From the NCBI GenBank assembly GCA_002699125.1, contig PABI01000023.1, positions 1 through 32,162 of the forward strand: a DNA stretch of 32,162 bases, given 5' to 3'. Under the pieces are notes generated by a model that saw only the letters and a list, made by a program, of their open reading frames with translations, was not told where the DNA came from and made no database searches. Each line of letters starts with the position of its first letter. Positions within the stretch are counted from its first letter, which is position 1. Shown here one piece after another: positions 7,805 through 16,455 of this stretch. The stretch comes from Anaerolineaceae bacterium (GTDB lineage: Bacteria; Chloroflexota; Anaerolineae; Promineifilales; Promineifilaceae). A program made the position numbers and the translations under genes.

Positions 7805-9136
7805 TCACGTTTCATTAATTACTCGCGCCACTTCACGTGCCGCCCTTACCCCCGTCTCATACGCGCCATGCACGGTGGCGTAGAAGTGGGGATGGGTGGC
7901 CTCGCCAGCAAAAAATAGCTGCTGGCCGATGGGTTGGGCCAGAATTTGGCGGTCGGTGGGCAGCTGGCCTATTTGGTCCGAGGAGTAGCTGCCGCTGCTG
8001 AACGGGTCATTTTGCCAATTGGTGCGCACATATGCTGCTGGCGCAGAGATATGGCCAAAGCCATTGTCGCCAAAGATGCGCTGCATCACTGTTAAAGCGT
8101 GCTCCAGCAGCTCGCCATCGCTCCATTGGTTAATAAGCCGGGCCCGCCGGCCGGCATGGTAGGCTACAATGATTGGTGTGCCGGTATAGTAGCCGATGTT
8201 GAGCCAGGCGTTGAACAGGGATGGTTCACCATCGCTCAGATAGTTGAAGCGCTGTTTGTCCTGCGGCCACTGAAATTTATCAAAGCGCATGGCCAGTTTT
8301 TCGTAATTGCCAAAGCCGATGCGCTGGATTGCTTTTTGCTTGGCTTGTGACAAGGATGGCGTAAACTGCACAGCACCTGATTTAAGCACACCCAGTGGCA
8401 GGGTAATAATTACGCGGGTGGCGGTGAAGGGACCATGATTGGTCTGGATATGCACCTGGTTTGGCGTGGTGGTGATGTGGGAAACGGCCGTTTCCACCCT
8501 TACATCCAACCCGTCTGCCAAATGATCTACCAGCACCTTGTAGCCGCCACCGTGCAGCAACAAATCGCCGCCGGGTAATTTGACATAACGGTTAACCAGC
8601 AAGTCCCAGTTGATTAAATCCCAGTCGGAGGCATCGCTATACTCGGCGCGGATCACCGACCAGTAATGAAAACCTAATTTTTCGGTCTCGGTCATGTTTT
8701 CTGGCTGAGGTAGACCGTGTTCAATCAAATCTTTCAGGCTGTGGGCTTGAGCCGGTGGCATGTACAAAATGGATGCTTTTGCTTTGAGAAAAGCAGCGTC
8801 GGCCAGCAGCTGTCCCTGGGTGTACTCAGTCATGTTGAGCGGTGTACCGTTGTGGGTGTAAGCTTGAACGGCCGTTCCCGACCGGTTCAAAAAGTCCGTG
8901 TCGCCCCGCGCCACGCCCAGCTGCTCGGCCAGCGGCGTCAGCGGATTGCCATCCGGACCATGAATCCAGGCTGCGCCCAAATCAACTGTATTGCCCAGGC
9001 TGTTGTCGGTATGCGTGCGCCCGCCCAGACGATCGCGCGCCTCTAAAACGGTGACGTTGTAACCTGCATCGTGCAAAGTGCGCGCAGCCATAATTCCAGC
9101 CATGCCCGCGCCAATTACGAGGATTTTTTCACTCAT
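7805..9136 (-). CDS. Flavin-containing amine oxidase (polyamine oxidase-like)
   Basis: 443 residues. N-terminal FAD motif VIGAGMAGIMAARTL with EARDRLGGRTHT, then the DLGAAWIHG segment typical of polyamine and spermine oxidases, and the C-terminal FAD-contact motif FFAGEATHPHFYATVHGA. The family oxidises primary or secondary amines to aldehydes, releasing ammonia or an amine and hydrogen peroxide. Polyamine importer genes and an aldehyde dehydrogenase directly upstream support polyamines as substrate. No signal peptide is seen, so it should be cytoplasmic. The start at 9136 has only a weak GAAAAG upstream. Confidence 0.87.
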   Translation of the reverse strand: MSEKILVIGAGMAGIMAARTLHDAGYNVTVLEARDRLGGRTHTDNSLGNTVDLGAAWIHGPDGNPLTPLAEQLGVARGDTDFLNRSGTAVQAYTHNGTPLNMTEYTQGQLLADAAFLKAKASILYMPPAQAHSLKDLIEHGLPQPENMTETEKLGFHYWSVIRAEYSDASDWDLINWDLLVNRYVKLPGGDLLLHGGGYKVLVDHLADGLDVRVETAVSHITTTPNQVHIQTNHGPFTATRVIITLPLGVLKSGAVQFTPSLSQAKQKAIQRIGFGNYEKLAMRFDKFQWPQDKQRFNYLSDGEPSLFNAWLNIGYYTGTPIIVAYHAGRRARLINQWSDGELLEHALTVMQRIFGDNGFGHISAPAAYVRTNWQNDPFSSGSYSSDQIGQLPTDRQILAQPIGQQLFFAGEATHPHFYATVHGAYETGVRAAREVARVINET

Positions 9137-9145
9137 GTTTACTTT

Positions 9146-10612
9146 TCACTTCCCTGCCTTCCCGTATGGATACCAGTACGCTTTAATTTTGCCTTCCACG
9201 TCCCAGTGGACGTGTTTCACTTCGTAAAACTCATCAATGCCTTCCTGGCCCAGTTCGCGCCCGCCGCCGGTCATTTTCATGCCGCCAAACGGCCCGGCAA
9301 AGTTGTCGGTAAGCGGATCGTTGATCCAGATGGTGCCTGCTTTTACCTCTTCAAAGAAGCGCTTTACCAGGCGGGCATCGTGGCTAAGCAGCGACGCGCC
9401 GAGGCCCATCGTGGTGTCGTTGGCCAGGGCGATGGCTTCATCGAAGCTACGATAGGGCATGAGCGGCAGCGTGGGGCCAAAGGTTTCGTCGCGCATCAGG
9501 CGCATGTTGTGGTTCACGTTGACGATGACGGCCGGTTCCAAGAAGAAGCCACGTTCCAGGTGAGACGGCCGTTTGCCACCCACCAGCACTTTTGCTCCAG
9601 CATTCACCGCCTCGATGACTTGCGCTTCAACTTTCTCCCGAAAATGATTGCGCAGCATTGGCCCGATGTCGGTGTCATGATCCAGTCCATTGCCCAGCTT
9701 GAGACTACCTACAAATTCAGCCAGCTCTTCAGCGAAACGGCCGTACATCGCCTCCGGCACATAAATCCGCTCTGCGCTGGTGCATACCTGCCCCGCGTTA
9801 ATCAGCCCGGCGTAGGCCGTGGCTTTTACGGCGAGTTCCATCTCCACGTCTGGGCCAACCACCAGCGGGTCCTTGCCGCCCAGCTCCAGGTGCAGCTTCT
9901 TCATCATTGGCGCAGCAATGCTGGCGATGCGCTGCCCGGTGGCTACCGAGCCGGTGAAGGCAATCAGCGGCACATCGGGATGGCGCACCAGGGCTTCGCC
10001 CGTTTCACCTGCGCCCGTCACCACATTCACCACGCCCGGCGGGAAGTGGTCGAAGGCCAGCTCCATCAATTTGAGCGTGGAGAGAGGGGTGTATTCGGAG
10101 GGTTTGATAACGGCCGTATTCCCCGCCGCCAACGCCGGGGCCAGTTTCCAGGCCAACAGCAAGAGCGGAAAGTTCCAGGGAATGATGCAGCCAACAACGC
10201 CATAGGGCTCTTTGATGACAAAGTTGAGTTGATCCGGATCGCCCGGGGGCAAAAAACGGCCGCGTTCGTGCCGGCCCAGTTCCGCATAATAGTTGAAGGT
10301 ATCATAGGTCCAGAAAACCTCTTCTTCATTTTCCTCCAGCGGTTTGCCTTCTTCGATGGTGAGCAAATGGGCCAGGTCTTCAGCGTGGTCCTGCATCTTG
10401 CGGGCGGCTTCATGCAGCAGTCCGGCTCGCTCCCAGGCGGGCATGCGTTTCCAGCCAGGGAAGGCGGTTTTGGCGGCGGAGACGGCCGTGTTTACAGCAA
10501 CGGCCGTTGCCACCGGCACTGTATCAATCACTTCTTCTGTGGCTGGATTAATGACCGTAATTTCTTCAGTGGCATTACCAGATGTAAACGCGCCATTGAT
10601 GTACATGCGCAT
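9146..10612 (-). CDS. NAD(P)-dependent aldehyde dehydrogenase
   Basis: 488 residues, standard length. The catalytic cysteine is in GQVCTSAERIY, the general-base glutamate in LHLELGGKDP, and the cofactor motifs PWNFPLLLLAWK and FTGSVATGQ are in place. The family oxidises aldehydes to acids. In this context 4-aminobutanal to GABA, or succinate semialdehyde to succinate, are the likely reactions, but sequence alone does not fix the aldehyde. It starts at 10612 with AAAGGA about nine bases upstream and ends nine bases before the amine oxidase start, so the two are probably cotranscribed. Two ACGGCCGT copies 18 bp apart lie in its first 45 codons. Confidence 0.88.
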   Translation of the reverse strand: MRMYINGAFTSGNATEEITVINPATEEVIDTVPVATAVAVNTAVSAAKTAFPGWKRMPAWERAGLLHEAARKMQDHAEDLAHLLTIEEGKPLEENEEEVFWTYDTFNYYAELGRHERGRFLPPGDPDQLNFVIKEPYGVVGCIIPWNFPLLLLAWKLAPALAAGNTAVIKPSEYTPLSTLKLMELAFDHFPPGVVNVVTGAGETGEALVRHPDVPLIAFTGSVATGQRIASIAAPMMKKLHLELGGKDPLVVGPDVEMELAVKATAYAGLINAGQVCTSAERIYVPEAMYGRFAEELAEFVGSLKLGNGLDHDTDIGPMLRNHFREKVEAQVIEAVNAGAKVLVGGKRPSHLERGFFLEPAVIVNVNHNMRLMRDETFGPTLPLMPYRSFDEAIALANDTTMGLGASLLSHDARLVKRFFEEVKAGTIWINDPLTDNFAGPFGGMKMTGGGRELGQEGIDEFYEVKHVHWDVEGKIKAYWYPYGKAGK

Positions 10613-10645
10613 CGGTTTGGTCCTTTCGATTGTGGGAAGGGGTAG

Positions 10646-10695
10646 TAAAAAGTAATAAGTGGTTCACTTTTCACTTTTTACTTTTCATTTTTACT
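10646..10695. repeat. A/T-rich intergenic repeat (second clear copy)
   Basis: Contains TTCACTTTTCACTTTTTAC on the plus strand, matching the tract at 3469-3520. It occupies the potD to aldehyde dehydrogenase gap. Confidence 0.6.
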
Positions 10696-10701
10696 CCAAA
10701 G

Positions 10702-11850
10702 TTACTGGGACGATTTTACGGCCGTCCACAATTCATCATACAAAAACGAATCTTCGCCTACCTGCGTCAGCCATACCAGCTTGTCCTGCACCTCGTCTGG
10801 TGGGAAAATGCTTTCGTCTTGCAAAATTTCCTCCAGGATGAATTCTTGAGCTGCCAGATTGGGACTGGCATAGTAAGTAAAGTTGGTGATGGCTGCGCCT
10901 ACTTCGGCATCTAGTAGATAGTTAATGAAATGCAGCGCGGTGTCGTACCGCTCTGAGGTGGCCGTGATGCAGATGTTGTCCAGCCACTTCACCGCACCTT
11001 CCTCGGGAATGCTGTAATACCAATCGCCATCTTCAGTCTCGTCATCATAGGTGCTCCAGTAGGCGTTGGCCACGTCGCCGCTCCAACCTTGGGAAAGGAC
11101 TACTTCGCCCGGAATCAGTAAGGAGTCGTCGTAATCTTCACTGTTGAACGTTTTCCAGTACGGCTTGGCAGCCAGGATTAAGTCACGGGCCTCGTTCAAC
11201 TCATCGGGATTGGTCGTGTTGGGATCGTAGCCCAGGTAGATGAGCGCTGCACCGGGCAATTCGCGCGGATCGTTCAGCACATTGACGCCATCCCCTGCGT
11301 ACTGTTCCAACATTTCTGGATCAAACAGATAAGCCCAACTGTCTGGTGGATTTTCCTGAAAAAATTCATTACTGGCCATGTAACCAATGCCGGTGGTGCC
11401 CCATTGGTACGGAACGCAGTGTGCGTTGCCGGGGTCAAAAGGTGCATCGACAAACTGTGGGTCGATATTGGCGAAGTTGGGAATTTCGGCCGTATCAATT
11501 TCAGCCAGCAATCCCAGCTCAATCATATTGGCGACCATGTAGTCCGACGGGAAAATGACATCGTACCCTTCGGCACCGGCCTGTAATTTGGCCAGCAAAT
11601 CTTCATTGGATGCGTAGGTATCATAAATGATGTCTACACCGTAAGTTTCCTCGTACTCGGCCAGCTTTTCTTCGTCGATATATTCTGACCAGTTGTAAAC
11701 GCTGAGTTCATCAGCCAGCTGCACCTCGTCAGACGATTCCGCGCTGGTGTCGCTGCTTTCTTCGCTGTCTGAGGCTGGTCCACCACCGGGGCCGCCGCCA
11801 CAGGCAGCCAAAAGCAGTACAAGAAGCAAAATCCAGGTTAATTTTTTCAT
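10702..11850 (-). CDS. potD: Spermidine/putrescine-binding lipoprotein
   Basis: 382 residues from ATG 11850, preceded by GAGGAGAGAG; the longer frame to 11916 has no such site. The N-terminus MKKLTWILLLVLLLAAC is a lipoprotein signal with the lipid-carrying cysteine at residue 17, followed by a Gly/Ser/Asp-rich tether. The mature part carries the PotD pattern (LSVYNWSEYIDEEKLAEYE, SNEDLLAKLQAG.GYDVIFPSDYMV, PYQWGTTGIGY). It captures polyamines outside the cell and delivers them to PotABC. It is downstream of potC by 77 nt in the same direction. Confidence 0.93.
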   Translation of the reverse strand: MKKLTWILLLVLLLAACGGGPGGGPASDSEESSDTSAESSDEVQLADELSVYNWSEYIDEEKLAEYEETYGVDIIYDTYASNEDLLAKLQAGAEGYDVIFPSDYMVANMIELGLLAEIDTAEIPNFANIDPQFVDAPFDPGNAHCVPYQWGTTGIGYMASNEFFQENPPDSWAYLFDPEMLEQYAGDGVNVLNDPRELPGAALIYLGYDPNTTNPDELNEARDLILAAKPYWKTFNSEDYDDSLLIPGEVVLSQGWSGDVANAYWSTYDDETEDGDWYYSIPEEGAVKWLDNICITATSERYDTALHFINYLLDAEVGAAITNFTYYASPNLAAQEFILEEILQDESIFPPDEVQDKLVWLTQVGEDSFLYDELWTAVKSSQ

Positions 11851-11927
11851 TCTCTCTCTCCTCAAAAAGATACGGTGAAAAGCAGAACAAACTGGTTCGG
11901 GGCTGCTGCTTTCCACAGTCCAAAAAA

Positions 11928-12761
11928 CTAACGCCGCTGAAGCAACAATGAAATGACAACAAGCAGCGTTGAACCCAAAAACATTAAGGTCGAAACTGCA
12001 TTGACCTCTGGTGTAAGGCCAAAACGAATCATTGAATAGACGCGCACGGGCAGCGTTGTAGATCCTGGCCCGGCGACAAAAAAGGTAATGACAAAATCAT
12101 CCAACGAGAGGGTGAATGCCAACAGCGCGCCAGAAATGACGCCTGGCATTAGCAGCGGCAGCGTCACTCGGCGGAACGTTTGCCATTCGTTGGCGCCCAA
12201 ATCGGCGGCGGCTTCTTCCAGCACGCTGCTCATGTCGGCCAGCCGGGCTCGCACCACAATGGCTACAAAAGAAATGTTGAAGGCGACGTGGGCGATGAGA
12301 ATCGTGTAGCGACTCAAGGCCACGCCCAAGACGACAAAAAAGAGCAGGGTGGAGAGGGCCATGACAATATCGGGGATGATGATGGGCAGATACAAAATCG
12401 CATCGTAGGTGATTTTACCCCAAAAGCGATGCCGCTCCAGCGCCAGAGCGGTGAGCGTGCCTAAAAAGGTGCTGATGACAGTGGACCAGACGGCAACCCA
12501 CAGGCTCAGCTTGAGGGCATCCAGAACGGCTTCATTGCGGATCAGTTCACCATACCAGCGCAGGCTAAATCCAGTCCAAATGCCAATTTGATCACTCGCG
12601 TTGAACGAGAAAATAATGAGAATCAGGATGGGAATATAAAGGAACAGGAACAGCCCTACTGCCAGCCACAGCAAGGCACGTTTGTTGAACGCAGCTTGCA
12701 TACGACGGCCCAGAGTCGGTCGGAGGGAAATTGGTCGGGCGGGTAATGTAGTTGTGCTCAT
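11928..12761 (-). CDS. potC: Spermidine/putrescine ABC transporter permease, PotC type
   Basis: 277 residues with about six membrane segments and the permease EAA loop (LEEAAADLGANEWQTFRRVTLPLLMPGVISG), which docks on PotA. Two nucleotides separate its ATG from the stop of potB, so the two are translationally coupled. GGGAG lies nine bases upstream of the start. Inner-membrane component of polyamine import. Confidence 0.92.
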   Translation of the reverse strand: MSTTTLPARPISLRPTLGRRMQAAFNKRALLWLAVGLFLFLYIPILILIIFSFNASDQIGIWTGFSLRWYGELIRNEAVLDALKLSLWVAVWSTVISTFLGTLTALALERHRFWGKITYDAILYLPIIIPDIVMALSTLLFFVVLGVALSRYTILIAHVAFNISFVAIVVRARLADMSSVLEEAAADLGANEWQTFRRVTLPLLMPGVISGALLAFTLSLDDFVITFFVAGPGSTTLPVRVYSMIRFGLTPEVNAVSTLMFLGSTLLVVISLLLQRR

Positions 12762-12763
12762 GG

Positions 12764-14080
12764 CTACTGCTCCCGGCCGCCAACGCGGAAGTAGATGATA
12801 ATGGCCAGCAGCATAAGGGCCATCATGATGAAGCCAATGGCGCTGCCAAAGGGCCAGTCACGGGCAGTCATGAACTGCTGCTGGAGCAGGTTGCCCAGCA
12901 GGGAAACCTTGCCGCCGCCCAACAAATCCGGCGTGACGTAGGCCCCCAGCGAAGGAATAAAGACAATGATGGCGGCAGCAACGATGCCGGGTGTGGTAAG
13001 GGGTAGCAGGACACGGGTGGTGCGTTTCCAGTTGTTGGCTCCTAAATCGGCGGCGGCTTCCAGAAGAGACCAGTCAAGCTTTTCCAGGTTACTGTAGAGT
13101 GGCAAAACGACGAAGGGGAAGAAGCCATAGAACAGGCCCAGGAAAACGGCCGATTGGTTAAACAGCAGCGGCAGTTTGTCTTCACTAATGCTGGCCAGCC
13201 AGGCAAAAAATTGGCTGCTGCCGGAGAGGGCCACGGCCTGCTCGTGCAGCGTGATGGTCCAGAAGTTGTTGATCAGGCCGGAGTCGCGCAGGATGAGCAT
13301 CCAGGCGTAGGTGCGCACCAGAAAATTGGTCCAGAACGGAATCATGACCAAAAAGACCAGGATATTGCGGTATTTTTGCGGCTGGCGGGCAATCCAGTAG
13401 GCGAAAGGGTAGCCGAAAAGCAGGCAGATCGCGGTGTTGAGGGTGGCCAGCCAGACAGAACGCCACAAAATGCGCAGGTAAAGGTATTGGCCGTTGATGG
13501 TGGAAAAGAAACGGCCGTAATCATCAAAGTAGCTGCCAATGGTGCGCAGGCTAAATTCCGGGTAGACCACGGTGCCGCTCATCGATCGCTCACCCAGGCT
13601 GACGGCCAGCACAATGAGGTTGGGCAGCACAAAAAAGATGACGAGCCAGAAAGCAGCGGGATAGTTGATCACCCAGCCGGTTTGCCGCCAGATGAGCATG
13701 AGCAGCATGCCGCTGGCGGCCAGCAAAAAGCAGGCGGCATAAAAATCTCCCACCGTGAAATAGTAGGTGATGGCCGCCGATGCGCCCACAAGTCCGCGTG
13801 CCACGCCCAGCCGGTCCCCCCAGCGATTTTCCCGGAACAACAGCCAGCCGATGGCAAAATCAACCACGGCCAGGCCGCCATAAAAAAGATAGGCGGCAAT
13901 GGGTGAAAGCTCGGCCAGGGTAAGTTCCAACGTAAACGGATCCCAGTCGAAGCTGCTAAATGTGATCCAGCGGAAAAGGAGGGCGAGCCAGACGGCCGTT
14001 CCCAGCCAACCCAGATACGCAGCTAGGCGCTTCATTAAATTGGGGCCAGCTTCCATTGGCGGCATTGAAATAGTGCTCAT
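12764..14080 (-). CDS. potB: Spermidine/putrescine ABC permease, PotB type, with N-terminal membrane extension
   Basis: 438 residues, whereas PotB proteins are normally about 280-310. The C-terminal 290 residues are a regular PotB permease, with the EAA loop LLEAAADLGANNWKRTTRVLLPLTTPGI and the end segment SLGAYVTPDLLGGGK. The first 130-150 residues add several extra hydrophobic segments (around residues 22-38, 60-82 and 100-128) not expected in the family. Start ATG 14080 has GGAG close upstream and follows the potA stop by three bases. The extension looks genuine because the frame is continuous and the start is coupled to potA. Its function is unknown. Confidence 0.9.
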   Translation of the reverse strand: MSTISMPPMEAGPNLMKRLAAYLGWLGTAVWLALLFRWITFSSFDWDPFTLELTLAELSPIAAYLFYGGLAVVDFAIGWLLFRENRWGDRLGVARGLVGASAAITYYFTVGDFYAACFLLAASGMLLMLIWRQTGWVINYPAAFWLVIFFVLPNLIVLAVSLGERSMSGTVVYPEFSLRTIGSYFDDYGRFFSTINGQYLYLRILWRSVWLATLNTAICLLFGYPFAYWIARQPQKYRNILVFLVMIPFWTNFLVRTYAWMLILRDSGLINNFWTITLHEQAVALSGSSQFFAWLASISEDKLPLLFNQSAVFLGLFYGFFPFVVLPLYSNLEKLDWSLLEAAADLGANNWKRTTRVLLPLTTPGIVAAAIIVFIPSLGAYVTPDLLGGGKVSLLGNLLQQQFMTARDWPFGSAIGFIMMALMLLAIIIYFRVGGREQ

Positions 14081-14083
14081 GCC

Positions 14084-15274
14084 CTACTCCGTCAAAATCC
14101 GGGCGTTTTCGGCCGCCCAGTGCAGCAGCACGTCATCCCCTACGTCGAAGGTGGTGTCGTAGCGCGAGCCAAAGTTTTGCGTACGTACAAACAACTGCTG
14201 GTCGCCCAGCAGATCCACCCGGTAGCGGGTGTCGGTACCGATATAAATGGCTTCAGAGATACGGCCGTTTAGCACCATGTTGTTTTGCTCAATGCCCAGC
14301 CATTCCCGCGTATCCATTTTTAACGATTTAGGCAGATTGCCCCCCAGGAGCCGGTTAATCTCATCATAATTTAGCCCCGCTTCGGTGCGCAGCACGTCAA
14401 TTTCGCCCTGTGGATACAGATTGATCTTTTCCGGACGAATTGCCAGATAGGCCGCTTGCCCCGCCTGCAACGGGAGATCGCTTTGGCCAATGAGATGTCC
14501 TTCACCAACCTCCAGCCGCACAATGTCACCAACTTGTTCCACCGTTCCTTTCAGGAAATTAGTCTCGCCAATAAAGTCGGCCACAAAGCGGTTGTTGGGA
14601 TGTTCGTAAATGTCGCGCGGCCGGCCGGTTTGCTGCACAACGCCCTGATCCATCACGGCAATGCGGTCTGACATGGTCAGGGCTTCTTCCTGATCGTGGG
14701 TGACGTAGATAAAGGTGATGCCCACCTCGTTTTGGATTTGTTTGAGCTCCAGCTGCATCGCTTTGCGCAGCTTCAAATCCAATGCGCCCAGCGGCTCATC
14801 CAGCAGCAGCACTTTGGGCCGATTGACCAGCGCACGGGCCAGGGCCACACGCTGCTGCTGCCCGCCAGAAAGCTGGCTGGGCTTACGCTCGCTCATGGGG
14901 CTCATTTGCACCAGTTCCAGCGAAGCAGCCACGCGTTTTTCAATCTCTGGCTTGGGCACTTTGGCCATTTCCAGGCCAAATGCAACATTTTGGGCCACCG
15001 TCATGTGGGGGAATAGGGCGTAATTTTGGAAGACGGTATTGACCGGGCGGCGGTAGGCGGGGATACCAGCCACGGGCTGTCCCATAATGTACAGCTCGCC
15101 GCTGGTAGGCTGCTCGAACCCGGCAATCATGCGCAGGGTGGTGGTTTTACCGCAGCCGCTGGGGCCGAGCATGGAAAAGAATTCACCATCGGCAATTTCT
15201 AACTCCATGTCGTGAACGGCCGTAAATTCGCCAAACTGTTTTGTAACGTGATCTAGCTTTACACTAATAGACAA
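14084..15274 (-). CDS. potA: Spermidine/putrescine ABC transporter ATPase
   Basis: 396 residues starting at a TTG (15274) with GGAG eight bases upstream. Walker A GPSGCGKT at 37-44, ABC signature LSGGQ at 135-139, Walker B LLLDEP at 156-161 and the switch histidine at 193 are intact, so it should hydrolyse ATP. The C-terminal TOBE region has an apparent insertion of about 45 residues (about 290-335) between IRPEKI and NGRI, where family members normally have a short loop. First gene of the potABCD set, 65 nt downstream of the lrp-type gene. Confidence 0.93.
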   Translation of the reverse strand: MSISVKLDHVTKQFGEFTAVHDMELEIADGEFFSMLGPSGCGKTTTLRMIAGFEQPTSGELYIMGQPVAGIPAYRRPVNTVFQNYALFPHMTVAQNVAFGLEMAKVPKPEIEKRVAASLELVQMSPMSERKPSQLSGGQQQRVALARALVNRPKVLLLDEPLGALDLKLRKAMQLELKQIQNEVGITFIYVTHDQEEALTMSDRIAVMDQGVVQQTGRPRDIYEHPNNRFVADFIGETNFLKGTVEQVGDIVRLEVGEGHLIGQSDLPLQAGQAAYLAIRPEKINLYPQGEIDVLRTEAGLNYDEINRLLGGNLPKSLKMDTREWLGIEQNNMVLNGRISEAIYIGTDTRYRVDLLGDQQLFVRTQNFGSRYDTTFDVGDDVLLHWAAENARILTE

Positions 15275-15301
15275 TTCTTCTTCTCCAAAAGTGCAGCCTC
15301 A

Positions 15302-15324
15302 GCAGGCTACTGCTCAGAGCCTGC
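15302..15324 (-). promoter_or_regulatory. Hairpin between the lrp-type gene and potA
   Basis: GCAGGCT (15302-15308) and AGCCTGC (15318-15324) form a 7-bp stem with a 9-nt loop, about 30 nt before the potA TTG start. There is no immediate U-tract, so attenuation or processing is possible but not shown. Confidence 0.4.
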
Positions 15325-15339
15325 CAGCGCTTTTTGAAT

Positions 15340-15813
15340 TTAAGCAGCCGGGGCTGCTTCCTCATCCATAAAATCCAAAATGCTTGGTTCAGCCAATTTG
15401 TACGTATGCAGCACCAGGGAAGACACGGTGCGCTGTACGCCAGCCACTCTTTGTAAATCATCCCGAATAAATGAGGCCAGATGCTCTCTGTTTTGGCAGC
15501 GGACCTCAACAATCAGATCAAACTCGCCGGAAACCATCAGCAAATAGCTGACTTCCGGGAATTGGGCAATGGCTTGGGCTGCTTCTTCCAGGTGGGGTGG
15601 GGTTACCGAAACTTGGATAATTGCGGGGGCATCAAACCCAACCAGATGGGGGTCCACCAGGCCAATGATGCGGATGATGCCCTCGTCAACCAGGCGCGTT
15701 ACGCGCTTACGAATCGTTCCTTCGCTAAAACCAACTGTTTTGCCAATTTCAGTAAACGAGCGACGGCCGTCTTGTTGCAAAAGGGCCAGAATTTCGTAAT
15801 CGAGTCGATCCAT
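15340..15813 (-). CDS. Lrp/AsnC family transcriptional regulator
   Basis: 157 residues from ATG 15813, with GAGGA seven bases upstream; the frame reaches 15879 but the added residues are not family-like. Residues 1-45 are the AsnC-type helix-turn-helix (DYEILALLQQDGRRSFTEIG, then EGTIRKRVTRL), and the rest is the ligand-sensing RAM domain. These proteins bind amino acids or related small molecules and control transport or catabolic genes. Standing first in the polyamine locus, it likely controls that locus and itself. The effector is unknown. Confidence 0.9.
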   Translation of the reverse strand: MDRLDYEILALLQQDGRRSFTEIGKTVGFSEGTIRKRVTRLVDEGIIRIIGLVDPHLVGFDAPAIIQVSVTPPHLEEAAQAIAQFPEVSYLLMVSGEFDLIVEVRCQNREHLASFIRDDLQRVAGVQRTVSSLVLHTYKLAEPSILDFMDEEAAPAA

Positions 15814-15839
15814 TTTACGATCCTCGTAGTTGGACGGTG

Positions 15840-15867
15840 ATTCTAATACGGATTTCGTTCCTGTCAA
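15840..15867 (-). promoter_or_regulatory. Promoter of the lrp-type gene and pot locus
   Basis: On the minus strand TTGACA (15867-15862), a 16-bp spacer and TAGAAT (15845-15840). The leader would be about 20 nt to ATG 15813 and includes the GAGGA ribosome site. The -35 box overlaps the upstream part of the divergent promoter of the HTH gene. Confidence 0.65.
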
Positions 15868-15882
15868 CAAATCCGGCAACTT

Positions 15883-15891
15883 TGGTATAAT
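15883..15891 (+). promoter_or_regulatory. Extended -10 promoter of the HTH gene, leaderless
   Basis: TGGTATAAT gives an extended -10, with the TATAAT at 15886-15891 ending eight bases before ATG 15900. RNA would start at or just before the ATG, and no ribosome-binding site is present. Confidence 0.6.
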
Positions 15892-15899
15892 GCCGTTTT

Positions 15900-16394
15900 A
15901 TGAAAGAAGGCAGCAAATATTATCCTCTTTTTTCTCATTTGCAGCGGGCCGCTGGCGAGCCGGTGACCTTGACTTTTGCCCAGATTGAAGCCTTGTTGGA
16001 TTCAGTGCTGCCGGGCAGCGCCCGCACTCGGGCGGGCTGGTGGAGCAATCGCAGTGGCGGCGCAGTGCAGGCGGCGGCGTGGATGGATGCCGGCTATCAT
16101 GTGGATAAAGTCGATTTGGCAGCTGAAACCGTTCATTTTGTTCAGGCAAAGTTAACCTACACGGTGGAAAAATCGGGGGATACGGTGCTGTGGAACAGCG
16201 GCATGATCAAGGCGCTGCGGCAGCACATGGATATGTCACAAGGGGAACTGGCGGAGGAGATGGGGGTGCGCCAGCAAACGGTCAGTGAATGGGAGCGCGG
16301 TGCTTACGCACCCAGCCGGGCCACTTCTAAACATTTGGGATTGGTGGCGGAGCGGGCCGGTTTTGCATATGAGGTGGGGGAGAAACGGCCGTAA
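15900..16394 (+). CDS. DUF7662-like domain fused to XRE-type helix-turn-helix
   Basis: 164 residues. Residues 1-80 follow the DUF7662-like pattern (Y.PL..HL, TFAQIEALL...LPGSAR, GWWSN, QAAAWMDAGY, VDL..ETVHFVQAK), a small domain of unknown function. Residues about 103-155 are a classic XRE HTH (IKALRQHMDMSQGELAEEMG, then QQTVSEWERGAYAPSR). It probably binds DNA. Divergent from the lrp-type gene with a shared promoter region, so it may influence or be influenced by that operon; no toxin partner is adjacent. The mRNA appears leaderless. Confidence 0.75.
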   Translation: MKEGSKYYPLFSHLQRAAGEPVTLTFAQIEALLDSVLPGSARTRAGWWSNRSGGAVQAAAWMDAGYHVDKVDLAAETVHFVQAKLTYTVEKSGDTVLWNSGMIKALRQHMDMSQGELAEEMGVRQQTVSEWERGAYAPSRATSKHLGLVAERAGFAYEVGEKRP

Positions 16395-16412
16395 CAAATT
16401 CAAAATTGCCTA

Positions 16413-16441
16413 TTGACAGAATATACGATACCGTGTAAAAT
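16413..16441 (+). promoter_or_regulatory. Sigma-70-type promoter
   Basis: TTGACA (16413-16418), 17-bp spacer, TAAAAT (16436-16441). RNA would start near 16448, giving a leader of about 237 nt before the 63-codon ORF at 16685. Confidence 0.7.
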
Positions 16442-16455
16442 GTCGGTATTGGTGC

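Noticed and set aside
9071..10645. 524-codon plus-strand open frame
   Set aside because: Antisense to the aldehyde dehydrogenase, which has all catalytic motifs; the plus frame has none.
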